Source: Chromera velia (Eukaryota > Sar > Chromeraceae). From it: a DNA stretch of 26,182 nucleotides. The translations under genes and the position numbers were made by a program. The notes beneath the pieces were generated by a model. The model saw only the letters and a list, made by a program, of their open reading frames with translations. It was not told where the DNA came from and did not search any database. Position 1 is the stretch's first letter; every line of letters starts with the position of its first letter. Below are positions 1 through 12,595 of this stretch, piece after piece. The stretch covers positions 4,066-30,247 of the forward strand of contig JAHBMJ010001462.1 of NCBI GenBank assembly GCA_018398765.1, read 5' to 3'.

Positions 1-377
1 GGGGGGGGGGGGGCCGACGTATGTGCGTGTGGCCTTAATGGATGTTCTGTTGCCCTCGCTGTTTCTCCATCCGTACAGTTTTTTTTTCTTCTTCGCTTTA
101 ATTTTGTCTTTTCGTCTCTCAATGCTCGCCAGCTTCATACCTCTCTGCTGATACGCGCACTCATGAAAGCATAAGAACCAAAGAAAAGAAAGGTAGGGTC
201 GACCGGACCTGTTAGCTTCACAGCACCCACAGCCACAAATAGGCCTGCATCCATCGTTTTTCCTTCCGTTTCTTCCTCTATGCCTCCATACAACAAGTGA
301 GTGCACCAATTTGCTTCCTTTCTTTCCCTTCGATGCCTTTTTTCTCGTGCCTATCAATCTTTTTGGATGTTCAAAAC
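1..377. other. Left-edge non-coding stretch (5' UTR or intron)
   Basis: This stretch opens with a 13-base G run, followed by GTATGT at about position 20, which would fit a splice donor. It continues as T/C-rich sequence with no open frame that looks like protein. It may be the 5' UTR of the next gene, or an intron running from about 20 to the TTGCATTCAG acceptor ending at 418. In the second case the gene starts left of the window. Confidence 0.4.
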
Positions 378-1734
378 ATGCGAACAAAAGTTGGATCCTT
401 CGTGTCCTTTGCATTCAGGCGTCTGCGTGATAACCTACCCGAAGGCTTCCGACCGGAGAGAGTTGCGGAATTCGAGGAAGACTTCCGCAAACATTTCCCT
501 GAGGAGCTTCAGAGGGAAGAGGAGGAGAAGAAAATTATCGAATTGAAGAAGAAGGAGAAGGAGCAGAAAAAGAAAGCGGCCAGACCTTCTAAACTGGCAA
601 GGGAGAGGGGAAACTTTCCCAAAGAACGTGCGTCCGTTGGCAAGATGGTTCTTTCGTTCTTTCCTTCCTCTCCCTCTCCCTCTCTCCCTGTCCCCGCCCC
701 GCCCCTCTCTCTCTCTGTGTCTCTGTCTCTGTCTCTGCTTCTCGTTTTCGCTCTGTCTGTTGCCTTACCTTTGACTAGGTGCTTCATTTATTTCTCGTTC
801 TTCGGTATTATCTTCATCCGGGCCATCCGGCTCTACATCCTCCCTTCTCTCTTTCTTTTTTTGCTTGGCTTCGATCTCTTCATTTATGCCATTCAAAAGG
901 TGTCAATCAACCCCTGGTGGCTTTATTCCACCCAACCCGAAGGAAGGAAACAGTTCGTTCATTCATTCATGCCTACTGGCTGCACGCACGCAGGCGCTGG
1001 TGAGATCGTTTGGTTCCGGTGGATGAAGGGGTCGTTGGTCGGACGGCTGACAGATCCTGCAGACGAAAGTGAGTGAGGGAGTGAGTGAGTCAGTAGTTCA
1101 GGCAGCAGCCCGATCACTTAAGTTTCTACCGACATAAAGCTGCTTGTCTAGACCTCTCTGTTTGTTTGTAGAGAACTCTTGGGGGAATCGTGCAAAACTG
1201 AAGGAATGACTCTCTTTTTTTGTGAATTGTCTGAATTCATGGTGTAATGCCGTCTGCATCTGCTTCTCTCGACCTCCCCGATCTGCCTGGTGGGGGGTTT
1301 TCTTGTTGTTCTCTCACTGGTTGACAACTCACTCTCCCTTTGATTTACTCGGTCCCTCGCTCACCCACATAGTCATTCTAGCGCCCGTCCATCCATTCAT
1401 TCATTCATCATGCCTCCACTCACTCACTCACTCACTCTGTCCACCCTCAACCTGCCCCCTTAATTTTCTGCCTGGAAGGAAGGAAGGAAGGAAGGAACGC
1501 GAACACAAGGACGGAAGGAAAAAGCGTAATTCATTTACACGTGCCTTCCCCTCCTCTCCCCTTATTTTCTTTCTTTCTGCCTGTGAGCAGACAACGTACC
1601 CTATCTGACGGATGAGGTGCTGAATCTTCAGAAACCAGACTGCTATCTCGGTCGGTCGGTCGGTCAGTCAGTCTGCATGGAACAAAGATTCTTTCGGAGA
1701 AAGATACGTGGAGGTAGACATGGACATTTCTTTC

Positions 1735-1769
<35 letters not shown>

Positions 1770-1787
1770 TTTTTCTTTTTTTCTTTC

Positions 1788-1818
<31 letters not shown>

Positions 1819-1832
1819 TTCTTTCTTTCTTC

Positions 1833-1865
<33 letters not shown>

Positions 1866-3032
1866 TTCCTTCCTCCCTTCCTTTCTTTCTTTCTTTTTTT
1901 CTCTGATTCAATAAATCATTCATTCATTCCAATGCTTTCCTGACATCAACGCATCAACATGCACCTCTCCCAATTCCCTCCCCTCTCCTCTTTTCTTCTC
2001 TCGTGTCCTCTTGGCTTCTTCAAATTTGACGGGGGGGGCAACTCCAGAGGAAGAGAAGGAAAGCAAAACAAAGGAAGAGAAGGGAAAGGAGGATCGAAGG
2101 GAGGGCTAAAATAGAACGACAACACAATGAATGTCATGGAAAGACCTGCGGGCCTCGAAGTGCCGCGGCTTCTTTCTTCAGCTTCGGTTGCGCTCTTTCC
2201 TTGGTATCCTTTGGCGACTGCCTTTTCCTTCTCACTCAGATGGTCTCTTTTTTTCTCTTCTCTCACTTCCTTCTTCACGCTCCTTTTTTGCAAAGTTCCC
2301 TAGTGTCGTTCGTCATCATTGCCCATTCCTCCGCCCTTCCCCTTTCGATCGATGGACCGTCCTGTCAGGGCATACCTTTTTTTTCTCCCCTCCTTTGTTT
2401 TTTCTGTTGGTAGAAGGAAGGAGAGTGCTTGCTTGATCTTCCACCAAAAACTCGTAGAAAGAGAGAAGGGGCAAGCGACAGCGGGACCCCCCCGATGTGC
2501 ATCTGTCGAGAGTGAGAAGCGTCTCCCTCTGTCTCCCTCCCTCTCCCTCCCTCTCTCTCTCTCTCTCTCTCTGGGGGTTCATTTCTCTGCCTGTTTGCAC
2601 TCTTTCTGGTCTTGGTCCTCATATTCATTGTCGTTTTGAAAACCGCGTGTGTGAACGACAACATGGAGAGAGCAATTATGGATTTTCGGCCTTCCTCCAT
2701 CTTTTATTGGAGAGACAGGAACTTCGCACACAACTTTACAACTGCCTGAACATGATCTTGCAGTTTTGTCCTTGGACGACAACATGTACGTGTGGGCGAA
2801 GAAGAAGTTCATCGAGCCGTTCCGAGACAACGCGGACAAGCAGATACCGATTCTGATGAGAGGCGCAAAGAAGAGCGCCAAACGGGCACTCTACAGAGCC
2901 ATGCAGGAGACCGAGTGGTTCACCCATCCGCTTTGGTCAGTCAGTCAGTCAGTCAGTCATTTAGTCAGTGAGGCTCACAGACATGCAGGCAGCAAGACGC
3001 TTATGTAGAAACCGGTCGGTCGATCAACACGC

Positions 3033-3072
<40 letters not shown>

Positions 3073-6000
3073 AGAGAGAGGGGAGGGGGGGACCTCGTGG
3101 GAAAAGCAGCTCTGATGGCCAATGCCTTCTCCTGCTCTCCGCTTCACTCCAGCAAGCATCTTTTTGCCTTCAATTCACTTCGGCAAGCGGTAGGGAGTTG
3201 TCACTCTGATTGACGTGCATGAACAAGAAAGTGTTTTCGTTCTGCTGGCATGTTCCCTCAAGTGAATCAATCCCTCCAGCCAGGGCGACCAGAGGATGAG
3301 AGCTAAGGAGGATGAAGAGGAAAGAGAAAGTTGGAGAGAGAGAGAGAGAAAGACCTTGTCCTTTCTTATCTTTTCTTCTGCTGCACAGATAAAGCGAGTC
3401 CTGACATGCTGTGCTGCCCTTCCTACTCGCCTGTGCCCCCCAAAAAACAACTTCAAACAGAAGATGCACATGGAAGGCATTTTGGGACCAGAAAAAGACA
3501 GCAGCAGTTGGGCGAACGCATCAGCGAGGCAGCGTTTTCCGAGAGGACAAACTGCACACGATCTCTCGCATCTACAGGAGCAAAGTGTATACGGGTTTAG
3601 CGTGCCTACCCTGGTCGCTTCCTTTCAATCCTCCAAGCAGACGGGAGATGGTCTTGTTACACTCACTCCGCGTGCATCACCGATGGATCGTTGGAAAGAA
3701 GGAATTGTGCGCGGAACTTGCCACTGTCGCGATGAGTAAAGTCACAAAGCTGCATCTGTGTGTTGACTGACCCCCTCACATCTCATCACATCACATCAAA
3801 TCACATCATATGCATGCATGCAGGGAACGCCTGGAGGCAGAGTTTGGAGACGGTCCCCCGGGACGCCGCATCTTCGCGGGCGGGGGAGGAGGGCGTGCCG
3901 CCGCGGTCCGAATTGGCCTTGAGGGGGGAAGGGGGGAGAATGGAAAGGCTATCCGCAAGGCAATGCAGCTGCAGGGGCTGAGAGGCAGGGGGAGAGGGAG
4001 AGGGAGGGGAGGGAGAGGGCGATCACCTCGTTCCCTAGGGTGGGAGACTGAGGGTGAGGAGAAGGAGAACGAACAAACTCAAACACGTTCACCCCCACTC
4101 AAGTTCAACATGCCTTCAGATGCTGAGCTGGCTGCCTCGTTAGCTGCTCGGGGAAGGAGGGGTGGGGGACGGGGTGGCGGGCTTCGCCTCAGGGGGAGGG
4201 GTGGGGCTGGTTTTACTCCCGAGCGGCCGCGTGTGGGGGGGATTCTGGAGGCAAAGAAAAAATTGAAAGAGAGGGAAAAGGACCTACCGGGGATCCCTCC
4301 CGTTGGCCTAGAGCCTTCGGGGTTCTCTAAATTCGGCGAAGAGAGAGCGAACAGAAAAAGAGAAAAGCTGCTGAAAAAGGAGAAGAGAAGAAAGCAAGAG
4401 GAAGCGCAGCAAGAAAGGAAAGAGAGAGATGGAGGGGACAAAAAGAAAGGATCGCATGTTTCTCCCAGTCGCCCTTCATCAGACCGGCGCAAAAGGACTC
4501 CGGATGTCCCTCAAACAACAAACAGAAAGGAGAAGGGTAGCGACAGAGGTACAAAACAGAGTCTAACCGACTCAGCAGGAGGGAAACGTGCAACCCCATC
4601 CAACCAGGTCGCTGCCGCCTCTGCATCCGCCACTTCTCGCAACGACCCTCTAGCAAGACTAGGATGGGTCACCCAGGGGGGGCACGAGGATGACCCCTTT
4701 GCGAGACGTTTCAAGCCCCGCATCCGATCCGAGCGCCCCAGCCGATCTGAACCCGACGCCGCCCCAACCGACATCGCTCCAGAATCCGCATCCAAAGAGC
4801 CCAAGAGAGACAAAAACAAAGAAAGACTCCCTGTGACCCCCGCCGCCCCCCCGCCTGAAGAGCCCCCCCCAGTTCCTGTTTTCAGCAGGAGTGGCAGGCA
4901 GGTCAAGCCCAAAACGTTCTCGGACGCTGTCGTCATTTCTCTCCACAGCAAGATCCCAAGTGGCTCTTCTTCTTCCACCCATGCTGCAGCTGCTGTTGCT
5001 GGGGAAGACAGGGAGAAGCAAGAAACAGAAGGAGGGAAGCAGGACAGCCGAAAGAGGAAGGCGGACGAGCGGGCAGAGAAAGAGAAAGAGAAAGGAACCC
5101 CCCCCCCCGAGCCGCAGCCCGTGGGGAGAGAGGACGTGGAGGAAGTCGAGCCTGTGTTCAGTCGAAGTGGGAGACAGGTTAAACGACGAACTTTCCTCGG
5201 AGACGACGAAACCGGGGAGAGAGAAAGAGAAACCACTCAAAGAACAGCGCTTCGAGATCACCACCACCACCACCATCAGCAGCAGCAGCGGGAGAAAAGA
5301 GACCCGACCCTCGAGACTGTGCTGCGTAGCGGTGACGATTCGAGAAGGAAAGTTGCGCCTCTCTCCCATGCTCAGAAGAAAAAAGAAAAGGAAAAAGAAG
5401 AGCTCGTCTCGTCGAAACAGAAGGAGGTGGATGTGTCCGAGAGAGGGAAGAGAAAGCGAGATTGGTCAGCCTTAGGAAAGGAATTGCAGAACGCCGGAGA
5501 AAGGGAAAAGGGAGAGAAGCGGGCGAGAGTTGCGGTGATCGGACGAGCAACCGACACCATGGACGGTCAGAGTGATGAGTCAGCCCCACTACGCAGAAGC
5601 GCCCGTAGCGGGAGGCCCCTCCCCGCATCCGCCTCTGTCTCTGCCTCTGCCTCTGGGGCCTCTCCCTCCTCGTCTCCCCATCCCGCCCCCCCACTCGAAG
5701 CCTCTGCATCACGGACTCGCGCTAAGAGTTCCCGTGCGAGAGCGAACGCCGAAGACGAAAAGGGCGTTGCAAATTCCCCCTCAGGGTCTGCCTCCCAGGC
5801 CCACCCCGCAGAGGCCAACAGGGAGAGAAAGGACGTGCATGCAGGTGCAGGAGGAGCAAGGAGATCCCAACGCAGCCACGCCAGAAGGGGGGAAGAGGAG
5901 GAGAAAGAAGTGGAAACAGAAAAAGAGGTGCGGGGATCACGGAGAGGCGCAGCAGTTCAGCAAAGTGCAATCCCGAGCGATGCCACCCCATCCGACCGTC

Positions 6001-6179
6001 CCCTGACTAGACACGCGCGCCGCCTCCCCCCTCAGGCAGCAGCATCAGAGTCGCCCCCAGAGTCGGCACGATCAGTCGGCCGGCGGTCTTCAAAGAAGGA
6101 TGAGGAGGAGGATGACGATGACGAAGGAGAGGGTCTCAGCTTGACTCAGATGCTTCAGAGGAGAAAAGCGGGGGCATGA
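378..6179 (+). CDS. Putative PWWP-like, RGG-rich nuclear protein (5 exons, 985 aa)
   Basis: Exons 378-627, 994-1068, 1591-1650, 2719-2935 and 3824-6179 join in phase (intron phases 1, 1, 1, 2) and end in TGA. I do not recognise an ortholog. Residues about 86-192 look like a PWWP fold. GEIVWFRWMKG opens it, YLGT follows at 127-130, then MYVWAKKKFIEPF at 151-163 and a basic alanine-rich helix. PWWP domains bind methylated histone H3 tails on nucleosomal DNA, so a chromatin role is inferred. After it come RG/RGG tracts at about 254-268 and 310-330, typical of RNA binding and arginine methylation. The rest is long Lys/Glu-rich disorder, two copies of PVFSRSGRQVK (552 and 644), a His6-Gln4 run and an acidic tail before LSLTQMLQRRK. 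The start is uncertain: Met at 378 is the first in-frame Met near exon 1, but a good acceptor ends at 418, so earlier exons may lie outside the window. Confidence 0.6.
1727..1904. repeat. 178-nt pure pyrimidine tract, mostly (CTTT)n
   Basis: Every base from 1727 to 1904 is C or T, mainly TTTC units with interruptions. It lies in intron 3 (1651-2718) of the PWWP-like gene. A homopurine-homopyrimidine tract of this length with mirror symmetry could adopt triplex DNA. Confidence 0.95.
3027..3081. repeat. (CA)n-(GA)n compound microsatellite
   Basis: A CA repeat passes directly into GA. It sits in intron 4 (2936-3823) of the PWWP-like gene. The same CA-to-GA junction recurs in the 7562-7872 and 12373-12639 arrays. 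Confidence 0.95.
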
Positions 6180-7507
6180 GCTTGACTCTCATTTTTTGTT
6201 CTTGTACAGATCCCGTGATTTCTCCGAGTCACACAGTCCAACTGAGAGTGTTTTCGTCAACCTGTCGAACGCTGTTGCATGCATGCGTCTGTTGGTTCTA
6301 TTGCAATGTTTCTGTCTGCTTTTCTATTGTATGCTAATTGACAACATGACTGTGTGTCAGTGTGTGAAAATGCTTGCTCGGCACTGATTATGCACGGCGC
6401 AGCGGTTGAAGCCGCAATGATTTTGCGAATGAAGCGCTTCGGGCCGGGAGCCGTCCTAGGATAGTAAGCGAAGTGTCTCCTTAAATTATGATTCTGAGCT
6501 GTCGTAAAGATATTTTATAGAATTAAGATTAGCCTAGAAATACCTCGAAAATAACAGATCCAAAGCACTTCAGGGCACTAAGGTAGACCTGTCAGGAAGG
6601 CAATTGAGAAAACTGTAAAGGAGGGGACTCAGGGGATAGGAAAAAAAAAAATATTTAAAGACTGTGTTTTTCTATTTTTCAAACTTAAAATTTGGAACCT
6701 TTGGCGCTTCAAAACCGAATACGTTCTAAGCATAGGATATATATGGATTTATGTTCTGGTTTGTTCCCCCAAAAAGTAGATTCTTATGATAGACTGCATA
6801 TCACAGCAGCATATCGTTAATTTAAATTTAATTTATTGCAATCATTTGCCTTTCCACACATAACGACTAACAACGACATATAAACAAGGTCTTAGAAAAC
6901 ACATTACTATTAGATACATTATTGTTATCTTAATTTTGAGTGGAAAAGAGCATGAATTCTTTGGTGCATGAGAAGCCAAGTTGGTATAAAAGAGTCCTCT
7001 GAGTCTTTATTTAATCTCTTTCGCTCTGCATGCTCAGCTCTTAGAGGCTCAATTCCGTCCGCCTCACTGAGAACATCGGGAAAAACGGACATGAACAAAG
7101 AAATAATGTAGAACATCCGTGACTGTTGGGCCTTTTGAGAGTTTCTTTCGGGGTACAGAGAAAACAACTGACAGAACAACAAAAAGGCACAGGCGAGCAT
7201 GATCCAAAATTGACGTCAAAGACCAAAAAATCACTTTCACCATGCACAGCGATCGCTCCACGTTTTTCCTGGGCTGTCTTTGACCCTTGCTCCTCTTTCT
7301 CTTCCTCTTTTGCTTTGGAACGAAGTCACATGCGTGCATGCACACGCACAGACAGAGAGACAGACAGACAATCCAGATTCCTTCTGTCTGCGGATGCTGG
7401 TCGAAAGCTTCTGTACAAACACACCGCCACTACTACTACCAGAGAAAGGAAAATGAAACCGTTCTCTCACCATGTTTCTGCCTTCTTTCAAAAGACGTAG
7501 ATACAGA
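6180..7507. other. 3' flank of the PWWP-like gene, then AT-rich intergenic DNA
   Basis: From 6180 to about 6390 this is probably 3' UTR; I see no AATAAA close to the stop. From about 6480 to 6950 base composition turns strongly AT-rich, including an A10 run near 6640 and TTTAAATTTAATTTATT near 6820, unlike the genes on either side. No conserved gene is recognised. A weak minus-strand open frame (6925-7200) is listed separately. Confidence 0.5.
6925..7200 (-). CDS. Uncertain small ORF, possibly secreted (91 aa)
   Basis: The ATG-to-stop frame begins with a hydrophobic segment (LACAFLLFCQLF), as a signal peptide would, and goes on with normal amino-acid variety, unlike the low-complexity frames nearby. 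I recognise no family. An AATAAA on the same strand falls inside the frame (about 7007-7012), which argues against it unless it lies in a longer transcript. It could also be a terminal exon of an unrecognised gene or a chance frame. Confidence 0.18.
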   Translation of the reverse strand: MLACAFLLFCQLFSLYPERNSQKAQQSRMFYIISLFMSVFPDVLSEADGIEPLRAEHAERKRLNKDSEDSFIPTWLLMHQRIHALFHSKLR

Positions 7508-7573
7508 CAGACAGACTCTATGTTTCTTCTTCTCCCTCCTTTTCTTCATGAACACAACAGACAAAAAGAAAGA
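7508..7573 (+). repeat. Dispersed GACA-flanked repeat, copy A
   Basis: This 66-nt segment, from CAGACAGACT to AGAAAGA, recurs at 13989-14057 in the same orientation. The copies differ by one substitution and one 3-nt TTC indel. Its non-repetitive core includes TTCATGAACACAACAGAC. It is bounded by GACA units on the left and purine repeats on the right. Confidence 0.85.
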
Positions 7574-7686
7574 AAGAAAGAAAGAAAAAAAGAAACAAAC
7601 AAAGAAAGAAAGAAAGAAAGAAAGAACAAAGAAGGACAGACAGACAGACACACACACACACACACACACAGACAGACAGAGACACA

Positions 7687-7758
<72 letters not shown>

Positions 7759-7763
7759 AAGAC

Positions 7764-7804
<41 letters not shown>

Positions 7805-7872
7805 GAGACAGAGACAGTGACAGTGAGAGTGACAGAGAGAGAGAGAGCGAGAGAGAGAGAGAGAGGGAGAGA
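7562..7872. repeat. Composite microsatellite (AAAG)n-(CA)n-(GA)n
   Basis: About 310 nt of AAAG units, then CAGA, two CA blocks, long GA blocks and interspersed GACAGA. It lies between the PWWP-like gene and the 3' end of the lipoamide dehydrogenase gene. Apparent open frames here encode only repetitive Lys-Glu-Arg or Ser-Leu and are not genes. Confidence 0.95.
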
Positions 7873-9122
7873 CTCATCGAAACGAAAAAGAAAGAAAGAA
7901 ACAGAACGGAAGACAAAACTCAAAAAGAAGACGCACACATGCGAAAAAAACCTTCAAACAAACTGCCTGATTGATGACTTGACAAGACAGTACATCGACC
8001 CACGCGCGGATCGAGAAGGAAAGAGGGAGGCGAGAGAAAAACAGAGGAAACCATCGAAAGCGCAGGATGTACGATTACAGAAACGAAACCGGAACGAACA
8101 ATGCAAACTGACGAAAGAAGGGAGGGAGAACCAGCAAGAGAGGGAAAAGGAACTAAGGGAATGAACGAAAGAAAGAAAGAAAGAAACGAGAGAAGGAAAA
8201 GAAAGGAAACGAGACATGCAGAAAGGAAGGAAGGAAGGAACAATCTATTGCACTTCTGTGGCTTCGAAAGAGACTTTGGAGAAGGAAAAGGGAGGCTTTG
8301 TTCCGTGTGCACTGAATGACGCGCAACACATCACACAAATCGAAGAACGTAAAAAACTGCGAAATGAAGGTGCATCCCCTTTTTTCCCCTCCCCGCCAAC
8401 AATATGAAAGAAAATGGACAAAAACGGGTCAAAAGAAGCCAAAAACACTGCCTGCATGACTGCAGAATGAGCACCTACACAGCGAAAAAGTACCTGGACA
8501 TTCGACTATGGTGTTGCAAAACAAAACCAAAAGATAAAGTGACAGAAGCATGAGCTGGGTAGCGGAGTACCGATGCGGATCGATAGTACAGGCATGATTC
8601 TGCTGACTTCGCTTCTTCATTCTTTTCACTTTATTCTCCATGATCTGTTCTCCTCTCGACAGAAGGCCGGCTCCAAAACTTTTTTTCTTTTCGTCGCTCT
8701 CCGCCAGGTTTCTTGCCCTAACTTCCGACTTCTCTCTCTTCATTCGTCTCTCTCCCTCTGTGTGTGCGTGTGCGTATCGGCTTCCGCCACCAGCTGGCTG
8801 GATGGCTTGCTGGCTGAAGGGGAACAAACAAAAGCGGGACCGCTCAAGAGTGGCACAGAGGGCAACAAAAAGGCGTTCTTTGGTCTTTATGCAATTCAGT
8901 AAAAAAGACTCACGGATGTACAAACAGATCGACGGAGCGCCAAACCTGTTGCTAAAGAGATATGAGATTTTTTTTGCCAAGAAATTTGCCCCAATTTTCC
9001 TTCCTGTCTTTTGTTCTTCCACTTCCAACCTCCGCCCACGGAGACTCCAGAAACTCTTTTGCAATTTATTTTTCTTTTGCACAAATTTGCATTCCATGAG
9101 TGGCGCACCACCTTCCTTCCAT
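7873..9122. other. Low-complexity intergenic DNA downstream of the E3 gene
   Basis: This is purine-rich sequence with short GAAA and GGAA runs up to about 8260, then mixed sequence. I find no exon with conserved protein sequence on either strand. The part next to 9123 should be the 3' UTR of the minus-strand lipoamide dehydrogenase gene. Confidence 0.5.
9065..9070 (-). terminator. Candidate poly(A) signal of the E3 gene
   Basis: The minus strand reads AATAAA 53 nt past the TAG stop of the lipoamide dehydrogenase gene, a usual place for a cleavage/polyadenylation signal. The assignment rests on position and hexamer only. Confidence 0.4.
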
Positions 9123-10735
9123 CTAGTGTGCAGCCATTCCCACCGCCCCCTTGAAGGCAGCGTCGAGTACTTCCGACAGTGTGGGGTGGGTGTGAACCAT
9201 GAAGGACAGCTCCCGCACCTGCATTCATTCATTCATTCGTTCATTCGTTCGTTCATTCATTCATGCAACAGTGACATGCACGCACATTTTCTTGACGACA
9301 TCTGCTCCTGTTCATCCTAGGCAGGAAGAAGCAACACTACTCCGAGAGAGCGATAAAACGTTTCTTAGTCCCTTCCCTTTACGTGGCCGTTCGTGGAACA
9401 AATTTCCCCTCGCTTCGGTCCGCAACCCTCACGAACCACTGCATACCAAGAAACTCACTGATCAAGTGAGACGTAGGGTTGTTCACTCACAACTCACCCT
9501 ATGCTGGTCAACTTCACGCTATGATGCAGAATTGGACCACCATAGTCACATTGACGTTTTCCTCTCTTGCATTCATTCTCAAAAAATCCGAAGCAGGAGA
9601 GAGGAAGAGGAGGGCCTCATCGAGATCAGGTTCCGACTGCCTGCCTGACTGACTGACTGACTCACAGTTGTGCCCGCTGCGACTGCGTTTGCGCATTCTT
9701 GAATGAGGTCTGCAGCATGGAGGCCGATGATGTGCACCCCCAGAATTTCTTCTGAGTCCTTGCGGTAGAGAACCTTCGCGATGCCGTCAGCCTCACCCTC
9801 GGCCAGTGCCTTCGAATTTGCTCTGCTTTCATACACGCGTAGAGGGAGGGAGGGAAGGAGGGAGAAAAGGAGGGAAGGAGAGAGACATCGATCGGCTGGA
9901 CGGACAAAAAGAAACAGGTGCTTGCTCAAAGGAAGACACCCTGAGGGAGAAAGAGAGAGAGAGAGAGAACGCAGAAGTTGAGATGGAAAGACGACGACGT
10001 AGAAGAGAGAGAAAGCCAACCTCCTTGCAGGGAAGAATTGTAAACATACATGATAAAACAGCAAGAGGTTTTGCTTCGAGAGGCGCTTGAAGAATCGGGT
10101 CGGAAAACCACCGAGCAAAGCAAGCACCAGGCCCATTCTTTCATTTCATTTCATTTATCCGTCCCTCCATCTGTGGGGGGGGGTATGAATTGCGCTCCCT
10201 TCCCTCGTATGTCCTTCCCTCCCGTCCGTCTCTTCATCATGGTCGCGCTAGTTGCCTTCGCTTCTCTTCAGCCAGCCTATCAACGAGTGAGCCCGTTTCT
10301 GCGTATCCCAGCTCCCCTCCCTTCATGTCCGACCTGAAATGAGAAATTGACTTTCCGACTTCGAAACCCTCCTCCTCTCCTTTCTTCTTTGCAACTTCCT
10401 CTGTCATGCCTGCGAGAGAGAGAGAAGACAGGGAAGTGAGTGACAGGCAGATGTGGAAGGAATTAGGCTTCCAGGCCACACATGTTTGATTGAGCCAGTC
10501 AGAAAAGATGAAGGAGACCTCTGAAGACAAAACTTGAAAAGAGTTCATGAGTTGAAACAGAGAAAGGAAGGAAGGAAGGAAGGAAGGAAGGTGGACAGAT
10601 AGCCAGCCAGACAGACACAGACAGACAGACACACAGACAGACAATATCGTCTTTTCTTTACTATACTTTTTCCGAATCAGACAGACTACATCCGAATCAG
10701 ACAGACAGACAGACAGACAGACAGTCAGTCAGACA

Positions 10736-10768
<33 letters not shown>

Positions 10769-12372
10769 ACAGACAGAGAGAAACGAGGGAGAGAAAAAAG
10801 ATGAAGTGGGAGAAATCACTCTCTCATTCGGTACCCTCACAGTCCGTTAATTTCATTCAAGTAGACCACATGCCCCTCCATGCATTTTCATTTAAAGATG
10901 CGAGTTCGATGGTCTACTGAAGAATCTCCAGACGCCTTACCGCCTCTTCAAATAAACAACATGAAGAGCCCTTCTCTCGCGGACTGTGCCGAGCTCTACG
11001 TGAGGACAGAAGGATGGATGGTTGAAAGAAGAATACACAACGAGATGAGAGCATGGAACAAAACAGTCTCTCTGAGGATGCCTGCAGTTTCAGAGTCATA
11101 CTGCATGTATCCGTTCATAGGTTTGATGCCAAAAAAAAAAGAGTCAGTTGAGACGGACCGACAAAGGCGATCTCGGGATGCGTAAAGCATGCGGCAGGAA
11201 TCGCGTTGTGATTGACGGCGTGAGGTCTGCCGAGGATATTCTCGACGGCGGAGATGCCTGCACAATTATTTGAGCGGAAATGATGAACAGGAAAGGGATC
11301 GAGCGAGAGGCACAGAAAGAAAGAAAAAGATGGGGGGACAGGACAGAGGAAAAATATGCTCAGACGAAAGGGTAAGATTCGAAAAACGAAAGGGAACGAA
11401 GGGGTCACTCCACGGGAGGAAAGAAAGGATAAGAAGCGCAACAGAACCCAAACCGAAGCATGGACGGAAACCTAATGAATCCCGACGCAGCATGAGCAAA
11501 TTTGGCAACTGACAGCCATCAAAAACACAACGAAGCGGACTGAACGGCACGATAACTCCAAAACAGATGGGCTGTCTCTCAGCCTGTGTTTGTTCTACCT
11601 TCCTCGCGCTCTCTTCTCTGACAATTCCCAGAGACCAAACATGAGTGGAAGAAAGAGGAGTAATGAACCCACCATGGGCAGAAGCAGCGTGTGCCAGCAT
11701 CATGACTCCATTGGCGTCTCCAATGCAGTAGAGGTGAGGTACGACTTCGCCTGCTCGCACCAGGAAGGAAGCAACAATCAAGCCCGTCAAAATGATGACT
11801 GGCCATGTTCGTCATCCTCAGCCTTTTTTCATTCGATGCCCTACACTTCGTTCCATCCACAAATTAAACCACAACCAGCGACACGGCCCTCTGTGTGCGC
11901 GCACATGAACACATACATGGAAGAGGACCACGAAAACCAACACCAGAGGGTAGAAGAGAAGGGCAAGAAAAAAATTTCCGGACTAAAAAAAAGAGCAAGG
12001 GAGAACCATGCGCCTATTGCTCCTCTCCTTCCCCTCTCAATTCTCTACCGACCCCCTTTCGCTGTCAGCACTCTCATACGCTCGTCCACAGGCACAAATC
12101 CGGGTCTGTCGGTCTCCACACCAACAGCCTCCAGCCCCAAGTTCTGAAAACAAAACAAGAGAAGAGAAGAGAAAAGAAGAGGGAATAAATAAAACTCGAG
12201 ACCCCATCGCTGCAGTATCACAGGGAAAAGATCAGTGCACACCGATCGAACGAGCGTCTAATGTCAGACAAGAGAGAAAAACGGAAGAATAAAAAGAGAA
12301 AGACTCGTGCACGCATGGCAACACGGCAAAGGAATGGGGAGGCATCCAAACCGAGGTCATGAACCGTTTTGG

Positions 12373-12403
<31 letters not shown>

Positions 12404-12410
12404 GCGCGCG

Positions 12411-12455
<45 letters not shown>

Positions 12456-12595
12456 TACACACACACACCTTACACACACACACCTTACACAGACACCTTA
12501 CACACACACACACACACACACACGCACCTTACACACACACACCTTACACACACACACCTTACACACACACACCTTACACACACACACACCTTACA

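Noticed and set aside
779-899. Possible exon with a hydrophobic stretch (FLFLLGFDLFIYAI)
   Set aside because: It ends in phase 0 at its GTGTCA donor and cannot join the exon at 994 in frame. Skipping it joins 627 to 994 in phase, so it is more likely intronic.
3390-3739. Possible extra exon of the PWWP-like gene after a GCACAG acceptor
   Set aside because: Entering in the required phase from exon 4 gives an immediate stop, while 2935 to 3824 joins directly and gives Trp201. Kept as intron 4.
4079-5712. Several minus-strand open frames opposite exon 5 of the PWWP-like gene
   Set aside because: They are antisense shadows of a highly charged, purine-rich coding exon and show Ser/Leu/Phe-rich low complexity.
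6388-6460. tRNA-like words (GGCGCAGCGGTTGAAGC, then CTTCGGGCC)
   Set aside because: They resemble A and B boxes of a tRNA or tRNA-derived SINE, but I could not fold a cloverleaf with an anticodon arm or acceptor stem.
7472-8164. Long plus-strand frame of 230 codons
   Set aside because: It encodes only Lys/Glu/Arg/Thr-His repeats from AAAG, CA and GA microsatellites. Other frames of the same repeats are open too.
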